Source of the DNA: Mycolicibacterium confluentis
GTDB taxonomy: Bacteria > Actinomycetota > Actinomycetes > Mycobacteriales > Mycobacteriaceae
Assembly: GCF_010729895.1 (NCBI RefSeq)
Contig: NZ_AP022612.1
Location: 1,054,001-1,118,000 of the forward strand
Length of the DNA: 64,000 bases
Direction of reading: 5' to 3'
The notes under the pieces are model-generated. The model searched no databases and was not told the DNA's origin. It saw only the letters and a list, made by a program, of their open reading frames with translations. Every line of letters starts with the position of its first letter. Within the stretch, counting starts at the first letter, position 1. Below, one piece after another: positions 35,081 through 43,959 of this stretch. The position numbers and the translations under genes were made by a program.

Positions 35081-35572
35081 TCAGTCGAACAATGTCGGAC
35101 TGGCCGCACTCTTCTCCAGGTCCAGCAGTCTGGATTTCCGCTGCAGGCCGCCACCGAATCCGGTGAGACTGCCATTGGCGCCGATCACTCGATGGCACGG
35201 AACAATGACCGCTATCGGGTTATGGCCATTCGCCAGACCGACTGCCCGAAATGCTGTCGGCGTGCCGATCTGCTGAGCAATCTCGCCGTAAGAGCGGGTT
35301 TCTCCATAGGGAATTGTGCGCAGTGCATTCCACACTTTTCTCTGAAAAGCTGTGCCGGCCATTTCCAAATTCAGATCGAATTCCCGGAGTTCGCCCGCGA
35401 AGTACGCCTCCAACTGCTCGACGGCGTCGGGGAAGGCGCGGTCGTCGAGCTCCCAGTCGGCTCGATCGGGCTCATAGGTCTGGTCGACCATTCGCAGATT
35501 GGTCAGCACTGGACCGCTGCCGGCGAGGGTGAGCAGCCCGATGGGGCTGTCGATGATGCGATAGCGGGTCAT
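35081..35572 (-). CDS. ogt: Methylated-DNA--protein-cysteine methyltransferase
   Basis: Suicide repair protein that moves methyl or alkyl groups from O6-guanine to its own cysteine, C126 in IVPCHRVIG. The 163-residue length, the helix-turn-helix YGETRSYGEIAQQIG and the Asn-hinge region LANGHNPIAVIVP are standard. The ATG at 35572 overlaps the stop of the upstream ada-alkA gene (ATGA), so the two repair functions are made together. Confidence 0.96.
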   Translation of the reverse strand: MTRYRIIDSPIGLLTLAGSGPVLTNLRMVDQTYEPDRADWELDDRAFPDAVEQLEAYFAGELREFDLNLEMAGTAFQRKVWNALRTIPYGETRSYGEIAQQIGTPTAFRAVGLANGHNPIAVIVPCHRVIGANGSLTGFGGGLQRKSRLLDLEKSAASPTLFD

Positions 35573-37056
35573 GCTGCCTCCTGAGGTGGCCATTGATTGA
35601 CGGGATGCTCGAGTGCGGTCCATAGATACTGCGTTGCGTAGGCCCGCCACGGTCGCCAGCGCCCGCTCAAGCTTTCCAGGCTTCGGACGTCGTCGGTCAG
35701 GCCCAAGTGCTTGGCGGCGACACGGACACCGAGATCTGCTGCGGGGAAGGCGTCGGGATCGCCGAGTGCCCTCATGGCGATGATCTCCGCGGTCCACGGG
35801 CCGATGCCCGGCAGGCTGAGCAGTTGACGCTTGGCCTGCTCCCAGTCGGAGCCAACATCCAGCGAAATGTCGTGGGTGTTCAAGGCCTCCACCAAGGCGA
35901 GCAGGGAACGCCGCCGGCTCGCGGGCATCGCCAGTCGGGAGGGGTCGATCTCGGCCAATTGGGCCGTCGACGGGAAGACGTGCGTGAGGCCGCCGCCGGG
36001 ATCCTCGATTGCCGCCCCGTACTGCTGGACCAGCCTGGCAGCCAGCGTCCGTGCCGCCCTCGTGGACACCTGCTGTCCGAGGACGGCCCGGACGGCCATC
36101 TCGTTCTCGTCGGGAGTGCGTGGTACCCGCTGTCCGGGCGCCTTCTGGACCAGCGGACGCAGAGTCTCGTCGTCGGAAAGAGCGGCATCGACGGCTTCGG
36201 GGTCGGCGTCGAGGTCGAGCATCCGACGGCAGCGGGCGATCGCCACGGTCAGGTCGCGGAAGTCATCGAGCGTCAGGGTGCACTGGACGTGGCCGGGAGC
36301 CGGAGCGAGCGCCACGATCGCGTTGCCCAGCGGCAGCCGCAGCGAACGCCGAAAGACGCCGGACTTCACCTCCTCGACCCCCGGGACTGCCGTAGCCGCC
36401 AAGTGGCCGAAGACTCCCTCGAACCCGAAGGGCATGCGTGCCGGCAGGCGCAGGTGCAGTGATCCCGGTGGGGTCGTCCCCGTGCCTGTGCCGGGGGTCG
36501 ACCGTCGCCGCAACTCCGTCGGCGTCACGTCGAACACCTCACGGACGGTGTCGTTGAACTGGCGGATGCTCGAAAACCCGGCCCCGAACGCGACGTCGCC
36601 GAACGGCAGCGTGGTGGTCTCGATCAGCACGCGTGCGGTCTGGGCCCTCTGCGCCCGCGCCAGGGCCAAGGGGCCAGCGCCCACCTCGGCGTTGAGCAGC
36701 CGTTCGAGCTGACGTGTGGTGTAGCCGAGCTGGCTCGCGAGGCCGGTCACGCCCATGCGGTCGACGGTTCCGTCGGCGATGAGACGCATGGCCCGGGCCA
36801 CCACGTCCCCGCGGATGTTCCATTCCGGCGAACCGGGGGAGGCATCTGGGCGGCAGCGTTTGCACGATCGGAAGCCGGCCCGCTGGGCGGCCGCCGAACT
36901 GGCGTAGAAGGCGACGTTGCGGGGCAGCGGGGTCCGCGCGGGGCAACTGGGCCGGCAGTAGATGCCGGTGCTGAGCACGGCGATGACGAACCATCCGTCG
37001 AAGCGCGCGTCCTTGGACTGGACGGCGCGGTAACACCGGTCGAAGTCGTCGTGCAT
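35569..37056 (-). CDS. alkA: Ada-AlkA fusion: regulator and 3-methyladenine glycosylase
   Basis: A 495-residue protein joining three parts. Residues 1-75 are the Ada zinc domain with C34, C38, C65 and C68 (YCRPSC and SCKRC), where the first Cys accepts methyl from DNA phosphotriesters. Residues about 85-185 are an AraC-type helix-turn-helix (FGDVAFGAGFSSIRQFNDTVR). The rest is an AlkA/HhH-GPD glycosylase with LLSLPGIGPWTAEIIAMR and the catalytic Asp in AFPAADLG. The start at 37056 (MHDDFDRCYRAVQSKD) matches the M. tuberculosis protein as I recall it. It probably senses alkylation and induces itself and ogt. Confidence 0.95.
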   Translation of the reverse strand: MHDDFDRCYRAVQSKDARFDGWFVIAVLSTGIYCRPSCPARTPLPRNVAFYASSAAAQRAGFRSCKRCRPDASPGSPEWNIRGDVVARAMRLIADGTVDRMGVTGLASQLGYTTRQLERLLNAEVGAGPLALARAQRAQTARVLIETTTLPFGDVAFGAGFSSIRQFNDTVREVFDVTPTELRRRSTPGTGTGTTPPGSLHLRLPARMPFGFEGVFGHLAATAVPGVEEVKSGVFRRSLRLPLGNAIVALAPAPGHVQCTLTLDDFRDLTVAIARCRRMLDLDADPEAVDAALSDDETLRPLVQKAPGQRVPRTPDENEMAVRAVLGQQVSTRAARTLAARLVQQYGAAIEDPGGGLTHVFPSTAQLAEIDPSRLAMPASRRRSLLALVEALNTHDISLDVGSDWEQAKRQLLSLPGIGPWTAEIIAMRALGDPDAFPAADLGVRVAAKHLGLTDDVRSLESLSGRWRPWRAYATQYLWTALEHPVNQWPPQEAA

Positions 37057-37173
37057 AACTGCCACTCTTGCACGCTGTCCGCGGCGCCACTGGCGGGAAT
37101 CCGACATGGCGCTTTCGCTGGGCGATAGCCGCGGACATGACATTCGGCGCGCGAGGAATGTCGAGCTGCGTCC

Positions 37174-37851
37174 TTAAGGGGCGATGTTCCTCGCCTCGAT
37201 TGTCGAGTGCAGTGCGGTCACAACCTCCTCGGTCGAGACCACGCCGTGGGCCAGAAAGGCATAGTTCACCAGGGCGGCCGCGTAGCCGTCACCCCACACC
37301 GGGTGCCGTGGGCCTGCAATGGCGTCGCGGACCACGTAGACCTCGAAGCCCTGTTCGAGGAGATCGCGCAGGTGCGATTCCACGCACATGTTCGCGAGCA
37401 TCCCGCCCAACAGAACTGTGTTGATCCGCCGCTTGCGCAGCTGAAGAACCAGGTCGTTGGTCTGTGAGCCGAACACCTTGTGCGGGCTGACGACGACCGT
37501 GTCGGGCGCATTGATGTAGGGCTTGAACTCGTCGAGCCAGTCGGCCCCCGAGCCGGGCAGGCCGTCGAGGTTCAGCGGCCCAGGCCGGTCGAAGGTGCCG
37601 GTGCGCAGTTCGTCAGCCTCAAGGGGACCGTTGAAAAACCAACCGTGGTCGGTGGGATAGAAGTAATGCGGCGAGATGAACATCCCGAACGACGCGGCCC
37701 GCGCCGCCTCGAAGATGGCGAGCATGTGCGCGACGGTGTCGTTCTCGGTGACGCTGGCTCCGGTCGCCGCCCAGTTGCGGCCGGTGGGGCTCAGCACGTC
37801 GTTCTGTGGATCGATGAACACCACGGCGGTGTCATCCCGGTTCCAGGTCAT
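37174..37851 (-). CDS. Isochorismatase-family cysteine hydrolase
   Basis: A 225-residue hydrolase of the isochorismatase/nicotinamidase fold. The triad is visible as D14 in VVFIDPQND, Lys in SPHKVFGSQ and Cys in GGMLANMCVESHLRDL, with the cis-peptide region before the Cys. The substrate (an amide, carbamate or isochorismate) cannot be told. The ATG at 37851 gives the normal family length; upstream in-frame codons are Arg/Pro-rich and unlikely to be translated. It is transcribed away from the glutaminase gene. Confidence 0.85.
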   Translation of the reverse strand: MTWNRDDTAVVFIDPQNDVLSPTGRNWAATGASVTENDTVAHMLAIFEAARAASFGMFISPHYFYPTDHGWFFNGPLEADELRTGTFDRPGPLNLDGLPGSGADWLDEFKPYINAPDTVVVSPHKVFGSQTNDLVLQLRKRRINTVLLGGMLANMCVESHLRDLLEQGFEVYVVRDAIAGPRHPVWGDGYAAALVNYAFLAHGVVSTEEVVTALHSTIEARNIAP

Positions 37852-38191
37852 CGGATCTCCCCATTCATCGAGGGCGGGGTGCCGCCATGTTGTCCCTACG
37901 ATGATGTCGCCGATGGCGGCTGGTGTCTTCGGTGCTCGCCCCCGTCGCGGGCTGGCGCTGGCGCCACCGCTGGCTACCTGCTGGCCGGTAGGTGCGGTGC
38001 GTGACCCCATGAGACCTGTCGCTAGGTGTTGGGCAGAACCGCCACTTTGCCTGCGGGGGAGGGGAGCCAGGCGGCGGATGCCCCAGCCCAAGGCGCTGAC
38101 GACGCCGCCGCTGTCGCGCTTGACCGCGGCGGACGAGGCGTCGAGCTGGCTGTGTGGTTCGAAGCTGAGACACCCCCAATAGACTTCTCCT
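37852..38191. promoter_or_regulatory. Divergent intergenic region with glsA leaderless promoter
   Basis: These 340 bases separate divergent genes. Near the right end, TTCGAA (38158-38163), 16 bases and TAGACT (38180-38185) sit six bases before the glsA GTG, a leaderless arrangement. A TTGACC lies near 38120 without a matching -10. No other gene or structured RNA is seen; the open frames have no ribosome sites or recognisable domains. Confidence 0.45.
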
Positions 38192-39469
38192 GTGGCCGAA
38201 CTCGTGCAGCGCTACCTCGATGAGATTCTGGCCGAGCATCGCGACAGCACCGAGGGCCGGTTGGCCGACTACATCCCCGAACTGGCGACGGTCGATCCGT
38301 CGGGCTTCGCGGTCTCGCTTCAGCTGACCGACGGTTTCGTCTATGAATCTGGCGACACCGCAACAGAATTCACCATCCAGTCGATCTCCAAGCCGTTCAC
38401 CTACGCTCTCGCGCTTGAGCGCGCCGGATTTGACGCGGTCGATGCCCGGATTGGTGTGGAACCGACGGGCGAGGCATTCAACGAGATCAGCGTGGACCAC
38501 CGGACTAAGGCGCCCAAGAACGCCATGATCAATGCCGGCGCGATCGCTGCGGCCTCCTTGATGCCCGGATCGACCCCGCAGGCGCGGTTCGAGTGCATCC
38601 TCGACTTCTACTCGGCGTGTGCGGGTCGCACCCTCGAAGTGGACGAGGACGTGTACCGCTCCGAAAAGGCCACCGGCAGTCGTAACCGCGCCATCGCGTA
38701 CATGCTGCAGAGTTTCGGCATGCTCGACGGCGACCCGGACGAGGCGCTCGACGTCTACACCAGACAGTGCGCGATCAGGGTCACGAGCACCGACCTGGCC
38801 CGGATGGCCTCGACCCTGGCACGCGGCGGGAGGAACCCGCAGAGCGGTCAGCGCGTGCTCTCCGGAGCGGTGGTGCAGCGCACGCTCGCTGTCATGATGA
38901 CGTGCGGGATGTACGACGCCACCGGAAACTGGGTGAGCAGCGTGGGTATGCCGGCCAAGAGCGGGGTCGGCGGCGGACTGCTGACGGTGCTGCCGGGCCA
39001 GCTTGGAATCGGTGTGTACTCGCCGCGTTTGGACGACACGGGCAACAGCGTCCGAGGGGCCAAGGTTTGCCGCAGTCTGTCGGCGCGGCTCGGACTGCAC
39101 TTCCTCTCGGTCAGCCGTGAGTCCCGGTCGATCATCCGCGCCACCCGGGATGTGGCCGCCGGTGTCCGGGTCTACGAACTGCACGGCGACCTGTTGTTCA
39201 CCGGCGCCGAGCAGGCGCTGCGCACCGTCGAGGAGGACAGCGCCGACATCGAGGTCGTGATCCTGGAGGTGTCAGGGGTCGACGACTCCAACGACGTCGC
39301 GCGCAGCATGCTCGCCGGCATGCGGGAATCGCTGCGGCGGGCCGGCAAAGAAGGCTGTCTGGTGGACCCCGACCGGACAGTGTTGACGGCCGGGAGTGCT
39401 TCGGATGCGGTGGTGTACTCGACAGTGGAAGAGGCGCTGGCCGCCGTGCTCGATCGCAGGGGGCGTTAG
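38192..39469 (+). CDS. glsA: Glutaminase fused to STAS domain
   Basis: Serine-dependent beta-lactamase-fold glutaminase that converts glutamine to glutamate and ammonia. The catalytic SxxK is in FTIQSISKPFTYAL, and VDHRTKAPKNAMINAGAI is the family signature. Residues 1-310 cover the enzyme. Residues about 320-425 form a STAS domain (VYELHGDLLFTGAEQALRTV, VVILEVSGVDDSNDVARSML), as in long eukaryote-like or actinobacterial glutaminases, possibly a regulatory nucleotide-binding or interaction module. Its stop overlaps by three bases the stop of the convergent adenylate cyclase gene. Confidence 0.93.
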   Translation: MAELVQRYLDEILAEHRDSTEGRLADYIPELATVDPSGFAVSLQLTDGFVYESGDTATEFTIQSISKPFTYALALERAGFDAVDARIGVEPTGEAFNEISVDHRTKAPKNAMINAGAIAAASLMPGSTPQARFECILDFYSACAGRTLEVDEDVYRSEKATGSRNRAIAYMLQSFGMLDGDPDEALDVYTRQCAIRVTSTDLARMASTLARGGRNPQSGQRVLSGAVVQRTLAVMMTCGMYDATGNWVSSVGMPAKSGVGGGLLTVLPGQLGIGVYSPRLDDTGNSVRGAKVCRSLSARLGLHFLSVSRESRSIIRATRDVAAGVRVYELHGDLLFTGAEQALRTVEEDSADIEVVILEVSGVDDSNDVARSMLAGMRESLRRAGKEGCLVDPDRTVLTAGSASDAVVYSTVEEALAAVLDRRGR

Positions 39470-41070
39470 GCCGGTCGCGCCAGCAGGGTCGGTTGGCTGT
39501 GCCCACGAAGCGTCACGGTGTCACCGAACTGCCAGTGCATGCTCTCGCCCTCGGTGGCACCGCGAACCGTGTTCGAGGACGCGAGGATGTGCCCGGGCGC
39601 CGTCTTGGCAAGTTCACACAACCGGGCGGCCTCGTTCACCGGTTCACCGATGACGGTGTACTCGAACCGTTCATGAGCGCCCACATTTCCGGCCACTACG
39701 GTGCCCGCCGCGATCCCAATGCCCGCCTCGATCTCCGGCACCTCCACTCGAAGCCGGGCCGCGATGGTCCGGGCCGCTGACAGCGCCGCGTCCTCTGGGC
39801 ACACCAGGTCGTTGGGAGCGCCGAAGACCGCGAGGCACCCGTCGCCCTCGAACTTGTTCAGCAGCCCCTCGTGGTCGTTGACCTCGTCGACCACCACCGT
39901 GAAGAAGCGGTTCAACAGCGTCACGACCTCCCACGCCGCCCGACTCGTGACGAGCTTGGTCGAGCCGATGATGTCGACGAAGATGACTGCGGCATGGCGC
40001 TCTTCACCGCCGAAGTTGACGTCGCCGGATTCGGCCGCCGCGGCGACGTCGCGGCCGACATGCCTGCCGAACAGGTCACGGACCCGCTCGCGTTCCCGCA
40101 GGCCCGCGACCATGGTGTTGAATCCGCGCTGAAGCTGGCCCAACTCGGTGCCGTCAAAGACGACGAGATTGGTGTCCAGGTCGCCCTCTTCGACGCGCTT
40201 GAGCGCCGCCCGCACCACGCGGACGGGCGTCGCGGTGATCCAGGCCGCCACCCACATCAGTACGAACCCGAAGATCAGGGTGACCGTGGCGGAGATGAGC
40301 ACCGCGACCGCGAACTGCGTCTGAGTGAGGTTGCGCAGCAGCATCACGAACAGCGCGATCAGGCCGATGCCGATGATGGGGACGCCGGCACCGACCATCC
40401 ACACGGTCATGATCCGGCCAAGGATTCCAGGGGCGAAGCGTCGGGGTGGGTCGCCGGCCTCGAGGGCCTGCGCGGCCACCGGTCGCAGGGCGAACTCGGT
40501 GAACAGATAGGCGAACGTCGCGACCATGACGCCGCAGATCCCCACGGCGAACAGGAAGCGGGGCACGAACAGGCCGTCGTAGATGCCGTAGAGCACCGCA
40601 AGAAGCACCGTGCCGACGCCCCACAGGGCCAGATGGGCGACGGCGATCCGCCAGGGCGCCATGAACGTGAGGCGCTGGTCCTCCACCGTGGGTGTGCGTT
40701 CCTCAATCGCCCACCGCAGCGAGTTGACGGTGCGGTGGGTGATCCACAGGGTGCCGACCGCCAGGCCGAGCGTGACATACGCCGGGCCGACACCGTAGGT
40801 GAGCCAGGGCGGGGCGTCGTCGAACACGCTGGGCTCGGGGAAGGCCACCGTCACCAGCAGCAGTGACACCGCCATTCCCACCACGTTGGTGGTCAGGATG
40901 AAGACCGTGAGTATCGCCTGGATACGGATGCGGCGCTTCTGGGGACCCTCGGTGACGCGGCCGAGCAGCCAGGACCCGTACTCCGAGGTCTCGGGTAACC
41001 GGCCGCTCGTCTGTGTGACGCGCTCGAGGAGTCGTCCCAGGCGCTGGGCCAGCGTCGCGTTGGCTTTCAT
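39466..41070 (-). CDS. Membrane adenylate cyclase (six-TM, HAMP, class III)
   Basis: A homologue of the M. tuberculosis Rv1318c-Rv1320c cyclases that makes cAMP. Six hydrophobic helices (about residues 45-265) are followed by a HAMP linker (ITATPVRVVRAALKRVEEGDLDTNLVVFDGTELGQLQRGFN) and a class III cyclase domain. The two metal Asp lie in FVDIIGST and in NKFEGDG, the purine-specifying Lys is the one in NKFEGDG, and the transition-state Asn/Arg are in VIGEPVNEAARL. The ATG at 41070 (MKANATLAQRLG) was chosen; an ATG at 41097 adds nine residues. It likely senses a membrane or envelope signal. Confidence 0.93.
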   Translation of the reverse strand: MKANATLAQRLGRLLERVTQTSGRLPETSEYGSWLLGRVTEGPQKRRIRIQAILTVFILTTNVVGMAVSLLLVTVAFPEPSVFDDAPPWLTYGVGPAYVTLGLAVGTLWITHRTVNSLRWAIEERTPTVEDQRLTFMAPWRIAVAHLALWGVGTVLLAVLYGIYDGLFVPRFLFAVGICGVMVATFAYLFTEFALRPVAAQALEAGDPPRRFAPGILGRIMTVWMVGAGVPIIGIGLIALFVMLLRNLTQTQFAVAVLISATVTLIFGFVLMWVAAWITATPVRVVRAALKRVEEGDLDTNLVVFDGTELGQLQRGFNTMVAGLRERERVRDLFGRHVGRDVAAAAESGDVNFGGEERHAAVIFVDIIGSTKLVTSRAAWEVVTLLNRFFTVVVDEVNDHEGLLNKFEGDGCLAVFGAPNDLVCPEDAALSAARTIAARLRVEVPEIEAGIGIAAGTVVAGNVGAHERFEYTVIGEPVNEAARLCELAKTAPGHILASSNTVRGATEGESMHWQFGDTVTLRGHSQPTLLARPA

Positions 41071-41126
41071 TGGTTTTTCAGAGTAACCCGACTGCACCGC
41101 CGCGCCTCCGAAGCCGACGCACCCCT

Positions 41127-41139
41127 TAAGGTTGTCGGG
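41127..41139 (+). promoter_or_regulatory. Leaderless-type promoter of nucS
   Basis: TAAGGT at 41127-41132 is six bases from the nucS GTG at 41139. There is no ribosome site, and the gene is divergent from the cyclase. Confidence 0.5.
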
Positions 41140-41810
41140 TGCGTCTCGTGATCGCCCAGTGCACCGTGGACTACGTCGGTCGGCTGACCGCTCACCTCCC
41201 GTCGGCGCGCAGGCTCCTGTTGGTCAAGGCGGACGGTTCGGTGAGCATCCACGCCGATGATCGTGCCTACAAGCCGCTGAACTGGATGAGTCCGCCGTGC
41301 TGGACCACGGAGAACACCGAGGGCCCGACGCCCGTGTGGGTGGTCGAGAACAAGGCCGGCGAGCAGTTGCGGATCACGCTCGAGGACGTCGAGCACGATT
41401 CGGTCCACGAGTTGGGGGTGGACCCCGGTCTGGTCAAGGACGGTGTGGAGGCGCACCTGCAGGTGCTGCTGGCCGAGCACGTCGAACTGCTGGGTGTGGG
41501 CTACACGCTGGTGCGCCGGGAGTACATGACCGCCATCGGGCCGGTGGATCTGCTGTGCCGAGACGAGCAGGGACGCTCGGTGGCCGTCGAGGTCAAGCGT
41601 CGGGGCGAGATCGACGGCGTCGAGCAGTTGACCCGCTATCTGGACCTTCTGAACCGCGACAGCCTCATCGCTCCGGTCAGCGGCATCTTCGCCGCCCAGC
41701 AGATCAAGCCGCAGGCTCGAACCTTGGCGACTGACCGTGGAATCCGTTGTGTGACACTGGATTACGATCAGATGCGCGGACTGGACAGCGACGAGTACCG
41801 GCTGTTCTGA
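41139..41810 (+). CDS. nucS: Mismatch-specific endonuclease NucS (EndoMS)
   Basis: The nuclease of the MutS/MutL-independent mismatch repair of actinobacteria; it cuts both strands at G-T, G-G and T-T mispairs and is recruited by the beta clamp. The 223 residues include an N-terminal DNA-binding/dimer domain and a C-terminal RecB-like nuclease with D137 ([10 protein letters not shown]), E151 and K153 (AVEVKRRGE). The DSDEYRLF tail ends the protein like a clamp-interacting peptide. GTG start, predicted leaderless. It overlaps the next gene by one base. Confidence 0.96.
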   Translation: MRLVIAQCTVDYVGRLTAHLPSARRLLLVKADGSVSIHADDRAYKPLNWMSPPCWTTENTEGPTPVWVVENKAGEQLRITLEDVEHDSVHELGVDPGLVKDGVEAHLQVLLAEHVELLGVGYTLVRREYMTAIGPVDLLCRDEQGRSVAVEVKRRGEIDGVEQLTRYLDLLNRDSLIAPVSGIFAAQQIKPQARTLATDRGIRCVTLDYDQMRGLDSDEYRLF

Positions 41811-42112
41811 TGGCCCGCAGACGCGCCAACAAGTGGCAGCTGCCGCATCGGCCACTCGGGATGGAACCCGATCGGAGCCGGGTGGAAGTGGGCGCCGACG
41901 GGTACGACTACGAAGTTCGGCCGATCGCCGGGGCGCGCGCCACCAAGACCTATCGCTGCCCGGGATGTGATCATGAAATCCGTTCCGGCACCGCGCATGT
42001 GGTGGTGTGGCCGGCCGGACTGGGGGAGTCCGCGGTCGACGACCGCAGGCACTGGCACACGCCGTGCTGGAGTAATCGGGCGAACCGGGGCCCTACGCGC
42101 ACCTGGTCCTGA
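41810..42112 (+). CDS. Rv1322-type small zinc-ribbon protein
   Basis: A 100-residue basic protein. Its ATG shares one base with the nucS stop, so it is coupled to nucS. A conserved core (YEVRPIAGARATKTYRCPGCDHEIRSG) contains CPGC, and a later HWHTPCW supplies more ligands, which together suggest a zinc ribbon. The family has no known function. Fixed linkage to nucS makes a DNA-repair role worth testing, but this is inference only. Confidence 0.85.
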   Translation: MARRRANKWQLPHRPLGMEPDRSRVEVGADGYDYEVRPIAGARATKTYRCPGCDHEIRSGTAHVVVWPAGLGESAVDDRRHWHTPCWSNRANRGPTRTWS

Positions 42113-42180
42113 GGGGAATCAGTGCGGCGTGAATCGGCCGGGGCCGAAAGGGGACACAGGCCGAAAAGGCCCCGAAAGAC

Positions 42181-42654
42181 TCAGTGCGCGTCGGCGGACG
42201 GCTCGACGAGTTCGATCAGCACGCCGCCGGCGTCCTTGGGATGGATGAAGTTGATGCGCGAGTTCGCGGTGCCGCGGCGGGGGGCTTCATAGAGCAGGCG
42301 CACACCCTGCTCGCGCAGGCGCTCCGACAGCGCGTCGATGTCGCTGGTCCGGTAGGCCAACTGCTGCAGGCCCGGGCCGCGGGTGTCGATGAACTTCGCG
42401 ATGGTCGACTTCTCGTTCAGGGGTGCCAGCAGCTGGATCTGGGCGCTGCCGAGGGCAGCACCACGCACGCTCAGCATGGCCTCGACCACGCCCTGCTCCT
42501 CGTTGACCTCTTCATGCAGCACGATCATGCCCAGGTGGTCGTGATACCACTTCTTGGCGGCCTCGAGGTCAGGTACTGCGATGCCGACGTGATCGATCGC
42601 CGTCACCAGCGCGCTGGCGAGGGCGGGACGGGCATCAACCTGGTCGGCGGTCAT
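42181..42654 (-). CDS. Methylmalonyl-CoA epimerase
   Basis: VOC-fold metalloenzyme that interconverts (2S)- and (2R)-methylmalonyl-CoA for propionate use. Two beta-alpha-beta repeats: the first starts with ALVTAIDHVGIAVPDLEAA (His ligand), the second holds GPGLQQLAYRTSDIDAL and ends with the Glu ligand in GVLIELVEPS. In the second module the usual LHHIA His pair is QQ. The start at 42654 (MTADQVDARP) gives 157 residues; the longer frame has no support. It is divergent from a thiolase gene, and propionyl-CoA linkage fits. Confidence 0.9.
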   Translation of the reverse strand: MTADQVDARPALASALVTAIDHVGIAVPDLEAAKKWYHDHLGMIVLHEEVNEEQGVVEAMLSVRGAALGSAQIQLLAPLNEKSTIAKFIDTRGPGLQQLAYRTSDIDALSERLREQGVRLLYEAPRRGTANSRINFIHPKDAGGVLIELVEPSADAH

Positions 42655-42737
42655 AACGCAAAGGTAACCTAATGACGACAATTACGCCTATGCCCCAGGT
42701 CACAGTGATCTGAGAGCCCCCTGTCTTGGAGGAAGTC

Positions 42738-43919
42738 ATGACGACGTCAGTGATCGTTGCTGGAGCCCGTACGCCGATCGGCAAGCTTTCGGGTTCGCTG
42801 AAGGACTTCTCCGGTTCGGACCTGGGTGCGATCGCGATCAAGGGCGCCCTGGAGAAGGCCGGGGTGGAGCCTTCGCAGGTGCAGTACGTGATCATGGGCC
42901 AGGTCTTGACGGCGGGCGCTGGCCAGATGCCGGCGCGGCAGTCGGCCGTCGGCGCGGGGATTCCGTGGGATGTGCCAGCCCTGTCGATCAACAAGATGTG
43001 CCTCTCGGGAATCGACGCCATCGCCCTGGCCGATCAGCTGATCCGCGCCGGTGAGTTCGACGTCGTGGTCGCCGGCGGCCAGGAGTCGATGACCAAGGCG
43101 CCGCACCTGCTCCTGGATTCGCGCAACGGGTACAAGTACGGCGACGTGGTGGTCAAGGACCACCTGGCCTACGACGGCCTGCACGACGTCTTCACCGACC
43201 AGCCGATGGGTGCGCTCACCGAGCAGCGCAACGACGTCGACAAGTTCACCCGGGCCGAGCAGGACGAGTACGCCGCGGTCAGCCACCAGAAGGCCGCCGC
43301 GGCCTGGAAGGATGGCGTGTTCGCCGACGAGGTCGTGCCGGTCGTCATCCCGCAGCGCAAGGGTGACCCGATCGAGTTCACCGAGGACGAGGGCATCCGG
43401 GCCAACACCACAGCCGAGTCGCTGTCCGGCCTCAAGGCCGCATTCCGCAAGGACGGCACCATCACCGCGGGTTCGGCGTCGCAGATCTCCGACGGCGCCT
43501 GCGCGGTGGTCGTGATGAGCAAGGAGAAGGCCACCGAGCTGGGTCTGGACTGGCTGTGTGAGATTGGCGCCCACGGCGTCGTCGCGGGCCCGGACTCCAC
43601 CCTGCAGTCGCAGCCCGCGAACGCGATCAAGAAGGCCATTGCGCGCGAGGGCATCACGGTCGACCAACTCGACGTCATTGAGATCAACGAGGCGTTCGCC
43701 GCGGTCTCCCTGGCCTCGACCAAGGAACTGGGTGTCGACCCGGCCAAGGTCAACGTCAACGGTGGCGCGATCGCGGTCGGTCACCCGATCGGCATGTCGG
43801 GCGCCCGCATCACGCTGCACGTGGCCCTCGAACTCAAGCGGCGCGGTTCCGGCTACGGCGTGGCCGCTCTGTGCGGTGCGGGCGGCCAGGGCGATGCGCT
43901 TGTCCTGCGCGCCGGCTGA
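42738..43919 (+). CDS. fadA4: Acetyl-CoA acetyltransferase (thiolase)
   Basis: Condenses or cleaves acyl-CoA (acetoacetyl-CoA to 2 acetyl-CoA). The nucleophile Cys is in [13 protein letters not shown], the catalytic His in [16 protein letters not shown] and the second Cys in [12 protein letters not shown]. 393 residues. The ATG at 42738 is preceded by GGAGGAAGTC, an ideal ribosome site, so the longer frame from 42726 is rejected. It resembles Rv1323/FadA4 of M. tuberculosis and keeps the same neighbour, the epimerase. Confidence 0.95.
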   Translation: MTTSVIVAGARTPIGKLSGSLKDFSGSDLGAIAIKGALEKAGVEPSQVQYVIMGQVLTAGAGQMPARQSAVGAGIPWDVPALSINKMCLSGIDAIALADQLIRAGEFDVVVAGGQESMTKAPHLLLDSRNGYKYGDVVVKDHLAYDGLHDVFTDQPMGALTEQRNDVDKFTRAEQDEYAAVSHQKAAAAWKDGVFADEVVPVVIPQRKGDPIEFTEDEGIRANTTAESLSGLKAAFRKDGTITAGSASQISDGACAVVVMSKEKATELGLDWLCEIGAHGVVAGPDSTLQSQPANAIKKAIAREGITVDQLDVIEINEAFAAVSLASTKELGVDPAKVNVNGGAIAVGHPIGMSGARITLHVALELKRRGSGYGVAALCGAGGQGDALVLRAG

Positions 43920-43959
43920 CAACTACGGCCGGTAGTAGCCAGTCGTCGATTTCGGCACA

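Noticed and set aside
35573..35797. N-terminal extension of the ogt frame
   Set aside because: It overlaps the AlkA coding end, is Arg-rich and would break the normal 163-residue length.
37865..39184. Long minus-strand frame opposite glsA
   Set aside because: Shadow of the glutaminase gene; no motif and no plausible start.
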